DNA of 64,000 nucleotides from NCBI GenBank assembly GCA_041398605.1, contig JAWKUK010000019.1, positions 62,001 to 126,000 of the forward strand, written 5' to 3'. The notes below the pieces were generated by a model, which saw nothing but the letters and a program-made list of their open reading frames with translations, was not told the origin of the DNA and ran no database searches. Below are positions 28,986 to 37,462 of the stretch, piece after piece; position 1 is the first letter of the stretch; every line of letters begins with the position of its first letter. This DNA is from JAWKUK01 sp041398605. GTDB lineage: Bacteria; Planctomycetota; UBA1135; GCA-002686595. A program made the translations under genes and the position numbers.

Positions 28986-30361
28986 GGCTGCCCCTCGACG
29001 CGCGAACGAACCGCGCCATGCTGGAACAGCGTCTCTAGCTCGTCGCCGGGCGCGAGCGCTGTCGCGTCGCGCACGACGCTGCCATCCGGGCGCCGCGTGA
29101 TTGAATAACCGCGCTCCAGGACAGCCAAGGGCGAGATCGCCTCCAGCGTCCGGCCGAGCGGCTCGAGGCGCCGCCCGCGCCGCTCGAGGGCGCGCTCGAC
29201 GCCCGCCGTGAGCCGGCGCTGCAAGTCGTCCAACCTGCGCGCGGCGCGCTCGAGGCGCGCGCCAGGGCGCTCTGTCGCGAGGCGCTGGGCGGCGCGCTCG
29301 AGGGCGCTCGAGCGCCGCGCGTGCGCCAGGCCGACCGCGGCAGTGAGCCGGCGCCCGGCCTCGTCCACGCGCCGCCGCGACAGCGCCAAGAGCTCCTCGG
29401 GCCGCGCCAGCACCCGCGCGCGCCCGATGCGCTCCAACCGCTCGACGCGCTGGGCCAGCTGCCGCGCGAGCGCCTCGGACAGATAGCCTTCTTGGCGCTC
29501 CAACGCAGCCTCGAGCTGCGCGCGGTCGGGGATGACCGTCTGCGCCGCGTCCGTCGGCGTATGCGCGCGGTGGTCCGCGACGAAGTCGACGAGCGTCGTG
29601 TCGGTCTCGTGGCCGACGCCGGTGACGACGGGCACGGAGGCCTCGAAGACCGCGCGCGCCACGCTCTCTTCGTTGAAGCACCAGAGGTCCTCGAGCGCAC
29701 CGCCGCCGCGGCAGACGACGATGACATCCACGCCGTAGGCGTCGAGGCGCCGGATCGCGGAGACGAGCTCTTGGGCGGCGACGCGGCCCTGGACCCGGCT
29801 GTGCGCCAGCACGACCGGATAGCCGGACCAGCGCAGCGACCGCGTGCGCAGGAAGTCGCGCCACGCGTCTGCGTCGCGGGACGTCACGACGCCGACGCGG
29901 CGCGGCAGGTGCGGCAAGGGCCGCTTGCGCCCGAACAGACCTTCGGCAGCGAGGCGCGCTTTGAGGCGCTCGAGGTCCGCCAAGAGCGCGCCGATCCCGC
30001 GCTCTTCGACGAGGTCTACGACCAGCGAGTGCTTGCCATACGGCGCGTACACGTCGAGCATGCCGTGGACGACGACCCGCATACCGTCCTCGAGCCGGGA
30101 GCGCAGCGCCCGCGGCACCTGCGTGCGCCAGATCTTGCAGTCGAGGATCGCGCCCTCGTCCTTCAGCGTGAAGAACACGTGGCCCGATGCGGCGGGCTTC
30201 GCGCGGCTGACCTCGCCCTCGACCGCAACCCGGCCGAAGCCTTTGAGCGCCGAATCGATGCGCTGCGTCAGCTGCGTGACCGAGACGACCGCCGGTTCGG
30301 CGGGCGGCGCCGGCGCGCGGCGGCGGGGCGGAGGCGGCGGGGGGTCGTCGAAGAGGCTCAC
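28982..30361 (-). CDS. xseA: exodeoxyribonuclease VII large subunit
   Basis: A 459-residue ExoVII large subunit, which with XseB degrades single-stranded DNA to oligonucleotides. After a proline-rich N-terminal tail comes the OB-fold (about 28-125; VSVTQLTQRI, VEGEVSRAKPAASGHVFFTL). The catalytic domain follows with GVVTSRDADAWRDFL, CRGGGALEDLWCFN and GVGHETDTTLVDFVADHRA, the conserved H/D-containing core. The rest is a long coiled-coil stalk rich in Arg and Ala, and the C-terminal ALVRDATAL-like beta segment ends it. The start is GTG at 30361; the frame is open upstream but similarity begins only with the OB-fold. No xseB was recognised next to it. The downstream glycosyltransferase overlaps by 4 nt. 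Confidence 0.93.
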   Translation of the reverse strand: MSLFDDPPPPPPRRRAPAPPAEPAVVSVTQLTQRIDSALKGFGRVAVEGEVSRAKPAASGHVFFTLKDEGAILDCKIWRTQVPRALRSRLEDGMRVVVHGMLDVYAPYGKHSLVVDLVEERGIGALLADLERLKARLAAEGLFGRKRPLPHLPRRVGVVTSRDADAWRDFLRTRSLRWSGYPVVLAHSRVQGRVAAQELVSAIRRLDAYGVDVIVVCRGGGALEDLWCFNEESVARAVFEASVPVVTGVGHETDTTLVDFVADHRAHTPTDAAQTVIPDRAQLEAALERQEGYLSEALARQLAQRVERLERIGRARVLARPEELLALSRRRVDEAGRRLTAAVGLAHARRSSALERAAQRLATERPGARLERAARRLDDLQRRLTAGVERALERRGRRLEPLGRTLEAISPLAVLERGYSITRRPDGSVVRDATALAPGDELETLFQHGAVRSRVEGQP

Positions 30362-30410
30362 GCGGCGGGGACCTTGGCGGTTCGAGCGCCGGAGGTCAAC
30401 GGTCTCTTGC

Positions 30411-31655
30411 TCAGCGTGTGCCGCTGGCGCCCGTTTTGGCGCCCAGGCCCGGCACACCCGCCGCGCGCCACGCATCGGCGTCAGAGCGCGGCAGCGCGAC
30501 ACGGAAGCGCCCCTCGAGGAACGGCGCCATGCGGCCGAGCCGCTCTTGGGAGCCGTCCGTGAGCACGAGCTCGACGTTGCGCCCCACGCGCTCGATCCGC
30601 ATGCGATCGGCAAAGAGCCGGCGCTGGACCGCGCCATCGTCGCCGTATTCGACGAGCTGCAGGTCCGTGAGCTCGGCGCCCACGACGCCGCCGAGCGCCC
30701 GGATCCGCCAGCCGGAGCCGCCGGTGAGGTCCGCGCTCCGCAGCAGCTCGTTCAGCCGCACACGCAGCGCCGACAGGTCCCAGCGCCCGTCGTCGGCGCG
30801 CTGGCGCTCGTCTTCGGGCGCGATCAGCTCGGGCAACGCCTCGAGCCAGGGCTCTGGGTCCACGCTGCCCAGGAAGATCCGGCGTGCGCCGCCCAGGCCC
30901 TCGCTGAAGGGCTCGCGCTGGCCGCCCCGGGACTCGTAGCCGTCCTCGAGCACGAGGGTGACCGAGCGGGCCGCGCGGCTCACCTCCAGCGAGAGGCGCG
31001 CCGCCGCGAGGGAGCCGATCAGCCGCCCGCGGTCGTCCATCAGGCGCGCGACGACCGGGCCCGTGACGCCGCGACCGGCGTGCAGCTCGGGCGCGCCGAG
31101 CTCCATGAAGTCGAGGGACAGGATCTGCTCGGCGGTCAGGAGCGCGCGGAGCTGCCCGCGCATCTCGACGCCGCGGGCGAGCGCGCGCGTGCGTTGGCGT
31201 GCCGCCTCCTCCGCGACCGGGTCGGGCGGACCCGTGAGCGCGCTCTGGATGAACTCCGGCGCTGGGGGGAGCGGCAGCTCGAAGCTCGTCAGGACGCGCG
31301 TGAACTCCAGCCACTCGCGCTCGCGGGTTAGGCGCAGTTGTTGCTCTTCTGCGAGCTCTGACTCCAGGGCGTCGATCCGCGCGCGCAGCTCGGTTTCCCG
31401 CGCGCGCAGCTCTGTTTCCCGCGCGCGCAGCTCGGTCTCCCGCAGATTCCATGCGCGGCGCTCGGCTTCGAGCTGGGCGGTGACGGCGCGCAGGTCGGCA
31501 GGGGCTGCGCCTCCGTCGTCCTGCGGTTGCGAAGCGGTCTGTCCCTGCTCGAGGGCCGGCGCGGCCGTCGGGCCCGGTGAGGCTGTGCGCGCGAGGAGCG
31601 AGCTCCCCAGCGTGAGGAGGGCGAGGGTCGGGGTCCAACGTCCTTGCAGCTTCAT
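30411..31655 (-). CDS. secreted coiled-coil protein of unknown function
   Basis: No family recognised. The 414-residue product has a signal-like N-terminus (MKLQGRWTPTLALLTLGSSL), a disordered stretch, then a coiled coil (about 55-115) built on three 7-residue repeats RETELRA encoded by near-identical 21-bp units at about 31380-31440. The C-terminal part (150-400) is a mixed domain with DFMELGAPEL, RSVTLVLEDGYESRGG and RMRIERVGRNVELVLTDGSQ, which looks beta-rich and repeated, with two similar DG-containing hairpins. The start overlaps the stop of the upstream gene by ATGA, so the two are cotranslated. An envelope scaffold role is possible but not shown. The gene is 49 bp upstream of xseA on the same strand. 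Confidence 0.65.
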   Translation of the reverse strand: MKLQGRWTPTLALLTLGSSLLARTASPGPTAAPALEQGQTASQPQDDGGAAPADLRAVTAQLEAERRAWNLRETELRARETELRARETELRARIDALESELAEEQQLRLTREREWLEFTRVLTSFELPLPPAPEFIQSALTGPPDPVAEEAARQRTRALARGVEMRGQLRALLTAEQILSLDFMELGAPELHAGRGVTGPVVARLMDDRGRLIGSLAAARLSLEVSRAARSVTLVLEDGYESRGGQREPFSEGLGGARRIFLGSVDPEPWLEALPELIAPEDERQRADDGRWDLSALRVRLNELLRSADLTGGSGWRIRALGGVVGAELTDLQLVEYGDDGAVQRRLFADRMRIERVGRNVELVLTDGSQERLGRMAPFLEGRFRVALPRSDADAWRAAGVPGLGAKTGASGTR

Positions 31656-32494
31656 CGCGGCGCCCTGCCTTGGCTTGAGCCCTCGACACCGGCGCTTGCA
31701 TCCACCCTCGCGAGCGAGCTGCTCGTGCGCGGCGCCTCGAGGCGCGTCGGCACGAGCCGCGTGGCCTCCTTGCCGCCGATGCGGAGCGTCCGCGCCGCCG
31801 GCGTTGCGCTGCGCGGCCCCTCGGGCTCACTTGCCGGCCGCCACAGGTACAGATCGACCTCCTGACCCGGCGCGAGCGCGCCGTGGGGCGGCGCGAAGAG
31901 CGCGGCGACGGGGTCGTGGGGCGCGCCCTCCGTCGCGGTCCCCTCCGTCGCGGTCACCTCCGACGCGCCGGTCGGCGCCGACAGGACGATCGGCGCGAGG
32001 CCCTCGACCGTAACGAGCGAGAGCTCGAGCGATGCTGGAGCGGCGCCGGCGCCCGCCGGCGCCCCGCCGCTGGATGGCGCTTGCGCTGCGCGCAAGGTCA
32101 GCCGCATCGGCTCGCCCGGGCCGAGACCAAAACGCTCCCGCAGCGCGTGCGCGTCGAAGGACTGGCGCTTCGCTTCGGCATGCAGCGGCGCCAAACGCGC
32201 GTCGACGAGGAAGGAGAGTCCGCCGGCGCCCCACGCGAACGACGCCGACCAACCGTCGACGCTCATCTGGCCGCTCTCCAAAGGCGGCACCTCGGCGGCG
32301 TGCCGTGAGGTCGCGAGGTCGGCGCCAACGGACTGACGCCACAACGCAAACGCCAGGAGCGCAGTGATCGGCGCGAGCAGGACCAGGGGCCCAGGGCCGC
32401 GGGGTCCCCGCGTAAGCACGACCGCCGGCTCGGCCGCCTGGCCGTCAGCGGAGCCGCGATCGTTCGCGCTTGGATCCGTGTTGGGTTGCACCAT
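31652..32494 (-). CDS. single-pass membrane protein of unknown function
   Basis: No family recognised. The 280-residue product has a cytoplasmic N-terminal tail, one membrane helix at about 36-52 (PLVLLAPITALLAFALW), and an extracytoplasmic beta-rich domain (70-240). Within the latter, LRERFGLGPGEPMRLTL and GQEVDLYLWRP suggest an immunoglobulin-like or DUF4384-like fold; I cannot confirm either. A TATEG repeat at about 178-188 reflects a 15-bp tandem duplication. Its end overlaps the coiled-coil gene (ATGA), so both are made together, probably as an envelope pair. The upstream gap of 110 bp to the HEAT gene holds no recognisable signal. Confidence 0.62.
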   Translation of the reverse strand: MVQPNTDPSANDRGSADGQAAEPAVVLTRGPRGPGPLVLLAPITALLAFALWRQSVGADLATSRHAAEVPPLESGQMSVDGWSASFAWGAGGLSFLVDARLAPLHAEAKRQSFDAHALRERFGLGPGEPMRLTLRAAQAPSSGGAPAGAGAAPASLELSLVTVEGLAPIVLSAPTGASEVTATEGTATEGAPHDPVAALFAPPHGALAPGQEVDLYLWRPASEPEGPRSATPAARTLRIGGKEATRLVPTRLEAPRTSSSLARVDASAGVEGSSQGRAPR

Positions 32495-32604
32495 GGTCTG
32501 GAAGCCGACGACGCCGGCCGAGGGGTCTTCCCGCGGACCGGCGTGAACCCAGGGCCTTTGGACCTCGGGCCCTCAGGGGCTCAGAATCTCGGGGAGAGCG
32601 GCGC

Positions 32605-33477
32605 TCAGGAGAGCGTGTCCCAGTCCTTGTTCTTGTTGTTGTTCCACCAGCTACGCCACTCCGAGGGCTCCGAGAAGTCCTGCTTCGACATGATCTTGAG
32701 CACCGAGCGCATCGGCGCGCGCACTGCGTCGTAGCGCTCACGCGACGTCGTGTCGTTCGGGTCGGAGTCCACCGCCCCCTTGATCGCGGTCAGCTGGTCG
32801 ACGACCTTCTTGAAGATCTCCTTGCGGTCCTCGAGCTCCAAGTGCGCGAAGTTCGCGAGCGCCTCCGCGGCCGCCGCCTGCACGATCGACTGGTGGTGTT
32901 CGAGCAGGTCGATCAAGGGCTTGACCGCTGCCTTGTCCTTCGATTTGCCGAGCGACAGGATCAGCTGGCGCTGGACGTTCATGTCGTCACGGAGGTCCTT
33001 CTGCCCGATCCAGTGGGTCAGGACAGGGATGCTCTCCGGCCCCATCTCGCCCAGCGCGATGGCCGCCGCGAGGTAGAGCTGGTTGTCCGCGACGCCCTCC
33101 GCGTTGGGCTTGCGCCGCTGCTTGAACGCCTCGCCGAGCACCTTCGCGAGGGCCTCACGGTCCTTCGGGCCGCTCACGCCGAACTCCTTGATCGCGGTAT
33201 CGATCAGCGCGACGGCCTCGCGGTCCTCCTTGCCGCGCTTGCCCATGTGCCCCTTCAAGGTCGCGACCAGCGTCTTGACCTCGTCCCGCTTGTCGGGCTT
33301 GGGGTCGTCCTGGCGGGCCGCAGCAGGGCGAGACACCGCCATGGTCGGCGTCGCTGCAACGGCCACCCCTGGCAGCACTTGAAGCAAGGCGCAGACGAGC
33401 GCCGGCGCGACGACGGAGCGGCCGAGCGTGCGGCCAGCGGGGCGACCGGTAGAGCGGGCGGCGGACAGGTGTTTCAT
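32605..33477 (-). CDS. secreted HEAT-repeat protein
   Basis: A 290-residue exported protein. The N-terminus has a basic region and a hydrophobic segment (22-43) typical of a signal peptide, followed by a short disordered linker. Residues about 60-270 are alpha-helical pairs of the HEAT/PBS-lyase type: LYLAAAIALGEMGPESIPVL, QRQLILSLGKSKDKAAVKPL and VQAAAAEALANFAHLELEDR. The C-terminus (WRSWWNNNKNKDWDTLS) is rich in Trp and Asn and resembles the end of secreted HEAT proteins of planctomycetes. Such repeats form protein-binding solenoids; no catalytic residue is seen. It stands between the upstream pabB repeat region and the paired envelope genes and may be transcribed with the latter. Confidence 0.78.
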   Translation of the reverse strand: MKHLSAARSTGRPAGRTLGRSVVAPALVCALLQVLPGVAVAATPTMAVSRPAAARQDDPKPDKRDEVKTLVATLKGHMGKRGKEDREAVALIDTAIKEFGVSGPKDREALAKVLGEAFKQRRKPNAEGVADNQLYLAAAIALGEMGPESIPVLTHWIGQKDLRDDMNVQRQLILSLGKSKDKAAVKPLIDLLEHHQSIVQAAAAEALANFAHLELEDRKEIFKKVVDQLTAIKGAVDSDPNDTTSRERYDAVRAPMRSVLKIMSKQDFSEPSEWRSWWNNNKNKDWDTLS

Positions 33478-33719
33478 AGCGTCTCCAGTTGAGCGTGCAT
33501 GGGCCGCAGGACGAACCTGCTGGCCATTAGTTCATCGAGCGTAGCGTGTCGCAAGCGGGGGCACGATTCCGACATATCTCAGACGTCGGGGTCTCGGTGC
33601 CAAGACCCCGTCCCCCTGCGCACCGCAAGCAGCGTGCCGAAGTCCCAACCAGCAGGCCGCGGGAGGGCCCCAGGGGCGCCCGGGCCCTGCGAAGGCGGCT
33701 CCAACCCGTTTGCCGCCGC

Positions 33720-33782
33720 TTCACGGCACCTCGCCGATGCTTCACGGCGCCTCGCCGATGCTTCACGGCTCCTCGCCGATGG
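33720..33782. repeat. 21-bp triple repeat carrying the pabB stop codon
   Basis: Three adjacent 21-bp units of the form TTCACGGCNCCTCGCCGATG plus one base (33720-33740, 33741-33761, 33762-33782). Read on the minus strand each unit encodes IGEXP followed by TGA. The unit at 33762-33782 is the true end of pabB; the other two repeat that terminus and its stop downstream. The copies differ at single positions, so the duplication is not recent. Confidence 0.92.
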
Positions 33783-35301
33783 CCGGGTGCGCCAGATAGG
33801 CGCCCAGAGTGTCCACTGGTTGGTCCACTCCCGCGAGCGTGGCCGCGAGCGCGGCGCCCTTCATGCGCGTCTCACGCTCCTCGGCGTCCGGGTCGGAGCG
33901 CCACGTGATGCCGCCCCCGACGTGAAAGGTGGCGGCGTCGGCCCGGCGCGCCGCGCCCCCCCCAGCGGCGCCCGCCCGATGGACGAGCGTCCGGATCAGG
34001 ATGTTGAACCGAGCAAAGCCGCGGACGTCGAGGCAACCCAGGGCGCCAGTGAAGAACCCGCGCCCCTCCCCCTCGAGGCCCGCGATGACCCGCATGCTCG
34101 CGACCTTGGGCGCCCCCGTGATCGAACCGCCGGGGAAGAGCGACGCGAGCGCCGCGACGCTGTCGACGTCGGCGCGCAGCGTCGCGCGCACGTCGGCCAC
34201 GAGGTGGTGGACGTTCGGGTAGGTCTCGAGGCTCGGGAAGCCCGCGACGACGACGCTGCCGGGGGCCGCCACGCGGGCGAGGTCGTTGCGCTCGAGGTCG
34301 ACGATCATCGCGAGCTCGGCGCGGTCCTTGGCGCTCGCGAGCAGGGCGGCGCGCTGCGTGGCGTCCACGGCCTGGTCCGCGCTGCGCGGCGCCGTCCCCT
34401 TGATCGGGCGCGTCCGCGCGGTCCGCTGCGCGCCCTCGACGTCGACCTCGAGCAGCAGCTCAGGCGAAGCCGACGCCAACGCGCCGGCGGGGCGCCCAAG
34501 GGCCGCAGGCCAGCGTAAGAGGCCCATGTAGGGCGTCGGCGAGAGCGCGCGCAGCCGCAGGTACAGGGCGACGACGTGGCCCTCGACCTCGCGCTCGTAG
34601 CGATGCGCGATGTTCGCTTGGTAGATGTTCCCGCGCCCGATCTCGGCCTGCGCGGCTTGGACGCGGCGCCGGTGCTCCGCGGGTGGTGTGACGCGGCGCA
34701 GGGGCCCGCGCGCGCGGACCGCGGGCAGCCGCGAGTCACCGACCTCGGGCGCCTCGGCGAGCGCGCGCTCGAGCGCGGAGCGGCGGGCGGCGACGCTCGG
34801 GCGGTGACCCGCCACCTCCGCTGGCGCCGACTCGAAGTCGCCGAGAACGAGCCACGCGCGGTCGCCGGCCCCGGCGGGCGCCGCCGGGCCGGGGTGTTCG
34901 ATGACGACGAAGTCCGTGTAGAGGCCCCCCACGATCGGCGCGTCCTCCCAGGCGGGCGCGGGCAGCGCGAGGTCCTCGCCCACGACGCCGAGCTCGTAAG
35001 CGAGCGCGCCGATGAAGCCGCCAGCAAAGGGCCCCGGCACGGCGTCGACCGACGCCCCCCCTGCGGCCTTTGGCGCGAGGCGCGCGACGTACTCGCGCAA
35101 GCCCTCGACCGAGCGCGGGAGCGGGCCGACGAGGGCCTCGGGCAGCGGGTCGAAGGCCACGAGCGAGAACCTCCGCGGCGCGCCGCCGGCGGAGTCGAGC
35201 GCGGCGAGCCCCGGTCGATCCGCCAGCGCGCGCAAGAGCCGCGGCAGATCGACGCCGGCCTGAAACGGCGTCACGACGAGGCCAGGGGTGAGCGGCGACA
35301 C
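33763..35301 (-). CDS. pabB: aminodeoxychorismate synthase component I
   Basis: A 512-residue chorismate-binding enzyme that converts chorismate and ammonia to 4-amino-4-deoxychorismate for folate. The N-terminal anthranilate-synthase-I-like domain (1-190) is followed by the catalytic domain. Motifs are GNIYQANIAHRYE (224-236), SASPELLL (277-284), RPIKGTAPR (298-306), DLERNDLARVA (335-345) and FPGGSITGAPK (389-399). Lysine 301 in PIKGT is the residue that distinguishes PabB from TrpE, which has alanine there, so the pabB call is specific. The glutaminase partner and PabC are not in the window. Its stop lies in a 21-bp triple repeat. It is divergent from the MFS transporter gene. Confidence 0.92.
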   Translation of the reverse strand: MSPLTPGLVVTPFQAGVDLPRLLRALADRPGLAALDSAGGAPRRFSLVAFDPLPEALVGPLPRSVEGLREYVARLAPKAAGGASVDAVPGPFAGGFIGALAYELGVVGEDLALPAPAWEDAPIVGGLYTDFVVIEHPGPAAPAGAGDRAWLVLGDFESAPAEVAGHRPSVAARRSALERALAEAPEVGDSRLPAVRARGPLRRVTPPAEHRRRVQAAQAEIGRGNIYQANIAHRYEREVEGHVVALYLRLRALSPTPYMGLLRWPAALGRPAGALASASPELLLEVDVEGAQRTARTRPIKGTAPRSADQAVDATQRAALLASAKDRAELAMIVDLERNDLARVAAPGSVVVAGFPSLETYPNVHHLVADVRATLRADVDSVAALASLFPGGSITGAPKVASMRVIAGLEGEGRGFFTGALGCLDVRGFARFNILIRTLVHRAGAAGGGAARRADAATFHVGGGITWRSDPDAEERETRMKGAALAATLAGVDQPVDTLGAYLAHPAIGEEP

Positions 35302-35420
35302 GCCGCGCAGTCTACGCGCTCGGGAGACCAGCCCGCGCGGAGCCGGACGGCTGCGGCGCCGGCGCAGCGCGCGCAGGTCCGTCCTCGCGCAGCCGAACCG
35401 ACGGCGCCCCGATCATCGGC

Positions 35421-35481
35421 GACCCGAACCTCAGCGACCCCAACCTCAGCGACCCCGAACCTCAGCGACCCCAACCTCAGC
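35421..35481. repeat. four-unit 15/16-bp tandem array
   Basis: Four adjacent units of GACCCCRAACCTCAGC type, lengths 15, 15, 16 and 15 bp, in the 258-bp divergent gap between pabB and the MFS gene. Alternate units carry CAACC or CGAACC, suggesting duplication of a two-unit block. It ends 78 bp before the MFS start codon, so it lies in or near the promoter region. Confidence 0.9.
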
Positions 35482-35559
35482 GACGAGGAGGGTCGGTGGC
35501 ACAAATTGTCGGCCGCGGAGTCGTGGCACCTCGGCCTGGGGCGTACAACGTCAGGCCGA

Positions 35560-37020
35560 ATGGCGAACGAACCTCAAGCGGTGGCCAGAGCGGCCGTGTC
35601 AGACGGGAACGACGGCGCGAGCGCGCCCAAACGCGGCGTGCTCGGGGTCGTGTTCCTGACGGTGTTCCTGGACATGGTCGGGTTCAGCGTGATCTTCCCT
35701 TTGTTCCCGGCGATGCTCGACTGGTACGTCGGGCGCGAGGGCACGGCGAGCCTCGTCGGCGGCCTGGTGTCCACGCTCGAAGGGCTCGTCCCGAACCGCT
35801 TCGCGGTCGTCGCGCTGTTCGGCGGCGCGCTCGGGGCGCTCTACTCACTGCTGCAGTTCGTCGCGGCGCCGTTCTGGGGGCGCTTGAGCGATCGTCGCGG
35901 GCGGCGGGGCGTGTTGCTCCTGACGCTCTTCGGCACCGCGCTGTCCTACGTCCTCTGGTTCTTCTCGGGCAGCTTCGCGCTGCTCGTCGTCGCGCGCCTC
36001 GTCGGCGGCGCGATGGCGGGCAACATCTCGATCGCTTCAGCGTCGATCGCTGACGTGCTGCGCGGACGCGACCGCGCCAAGGGCATGGGCATCCTCGGGG
36101 CGGGGATCGGCCTTGGTTTCGTGGTCGGGCCGGCGATCGGCGGCGCGGCCTCCGGCCTCGACCTCACGACGAGCTGGAGCGGTGCCGCCGACGCGGGCGT
36201 GACGCCGTTCAGCGGCGCCGCCGCGATCGCGTTCGTGCTGGCGCTGGTCAACTTGTTGTGGGCGGCGCTGCGCTTCCCCGAGACGAACCCGGCGCACACG
36301 GCGGGGCGCGTCGCGGCGAACGCCCACGAAGGGCGCTCGTTGAACCCGTTCTCGAAGCTGCGCGACCTGTCGTTCCCTGGCATGCGCTCGCTCTGCGTCG
36401 CGCACTTCGTCTATTCGTGCGCGTTTGGCGCGATGGAGTTCAGCCTCGTCTTCCTCGCGACGGAGTTCCTGGGCTACGGGCCCATGGACAACGCGAAGCT
36501 CTTCGTGTTCATCGGCCTCACGATCGCGCTCGTGCAAGGCGGCCTCGTGCGCCGGCTCGTGCCGAAGCTCGGCGAGCGCGTGGTCGCCGCGCGCGGCCTG
36601 TCGATCACCCTGCTCGGGTTCGTCGGCCTCGGAATGGTCGCGTTTGACTTCGCAGCCGGGGGCGCGCGCGGCGCGCTGTTGTGGGTCGGCGCGGGCCTCG
36701 TCGCGGTCGGCACTTCGCTCGTCATGCCGAGCTTCTCGACCCTCGCGAGCCGCTATGTTCCGGACGACCGCCAAGGCTTCGCGCTCGGCGTCTTCCGCAG
36801 CCTGGGCAGCCTCGCGCGTGTGGTCGGGCCGCTCGCGGGGGGCGTCATGTACTACTCCCTCGGCGGGTGGTCGCCCTACCTCATTGGGGCGGCGGTGCTG
36901 CTGGCCCCCATCGCAGCCGCCAATCGGCTGCCGGCGCCCCCCGAGCGGGCCGAGGACCTGGGCGCCGCCGGGAGCCATCTCAAAGCGAAGGCTTTACCTT
37001 CTGGCGGTTCTGCCCGATAG
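35560..37020 (+). CDS. MFS transporter (TetA-like drug/H+ antiporter type)
   Basis: A 486-residue major facilitator with 12 predicted membrane helices. The motif A loop is GRLSDRRGRRGVLL, after helix 2, and motif C-like GLGFVVGPAIGG lies in helix 5, placing it with proton-driven efflux carriers (TetA/DHA1). The segment between helices 1 and 2 is longer than usual, with VGREGTASLVGGLVSTLEGL inserted outside. The ATG at 35560 was chosen because helix 1 (VLGVVFLTVFLDMVGF) begins soon after; the frame is open far upstream through the pabB region but that is a shadow. The substrate cannot be predicted. It lies 10 bp upstream of a small secreted protein gene, which may be cotranscribed. Confidence 0.88.
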   Translation: MANEPQAVARAAVSDGNDGASAPKRGVLGVVFLTVFLDMVGFSVIFPLFPAMLDWYVGREGTASLVGGLVSTLEGLVPNRFAVVALFGGALGALYSLLQFVAAPFWGRLSDRRGRRGVLLLTLFGTALSYVLWFFSGSFALLVVARLVGGAMAGNISIASASIADVLRGRDRAKGMGILGAGIGLGFVVGPAIGGAASGLDLTTSWSGAADAGVTPFSGAAAIAFVLALVNLLWAALRFPETNPAHTAGRVAANAHEGRSLNPFSKLRDLSFPGMRSLCVAHFVYSCAFGAMEFSLVFLATEFLGYGPMDNAKLFVFIGLTIALVQGGLVRRLVPKLGERVVAARGLSITLLGFVGLGMVAFDFAAGGARGALLWVGAGLVAVGTSLVMPSFSTLASRYVPDDRQGFALGVFRSLGSLARVVGPLAGGVMYYSLGGWSPYLIGAAVLLAPIAAANRLPAPPERAEDLGAAGSHLKAKALPSGGSAR

Positions 37021-37030
37021 GTCCGGTGCT

Positions 37031-37435
37031 ATGCAGCGTTCTACCCACTTGATGCTCCTCGCCGGCGGCGTGCTCGCCTGCGGCCTCGCGCTCGGTCCGA
37101 CCCTCTCCTCCGCGTCGGCCGCCGTCCAGGAGCGCGCCCAGCAGCCGGGGCCACAGCCGCCCCAGAGGCCAGCAGACCCCGCGCTCAACACCAAGATCCA
37201 GGACCTGGAGCGTCGGCTCGCGTCGCTCGAGGCGTGGGTCGAAGCCCAGCAGGAGCAGGCGAAGCTGACCGCTGCGGTCCTCGCGGAAGCAGAGGCCGCC
37301 GGATTCACCGCCGGCATCAACCCGAAGTCCCGCGAGCTGCTGCTCGGCGCATGGCGCGAGGCCGCGGCGAAGGCAGCGGAGTCGGGCGCCAAGGCAGGTG
37401 ACCAGAGCGGCAAGCCGCCCCGCCGCGGCAAGTGA
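37031..37435 (+). CDS. small secreted coiled-coil protein
   Basis: No family recognised. The 134-residue product has a signal peptide (MQRSTHLMLLAGGVLACGLALG, cleavage near residue 31), a Gln/Pro-rich linker, and a helical, coiled-coil-prone segment (about 52-85; TKIQDLERRLASLEAWVE) followed by an alanine-rich helix. The C-terminus is a basic, Lys/Arg-rich tail. It might be a periplasmic binding or scaffold peptide. It is 10 bp after the MFS gene and 27 bp before the recombinase gene, all on the plus strand. Confidence 0.6.
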   Translation: MQRSTHLMLLAGGVLACGLALGPTLSSASAAVQERAQQPGPQPPQRPADPALNTKIQDLERRLASLEAWVEAQQEQAKLTAAVLAEAEAAGFTAGINPKSRELLLGAWREAAAKAAESGAKAGDQSGKPPRRGK

Positions 37436-37462
37436 GCCTCACCGTGGGGCGGAAGGGGTGAC

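Noticed and set aside
33763..35301. Anthranilate synthase component I (trpE)
   Set aside because: PIKGT carries the PabB-specific lysine; TrpE has alanine at that position, and no other trp gene is adjacent.
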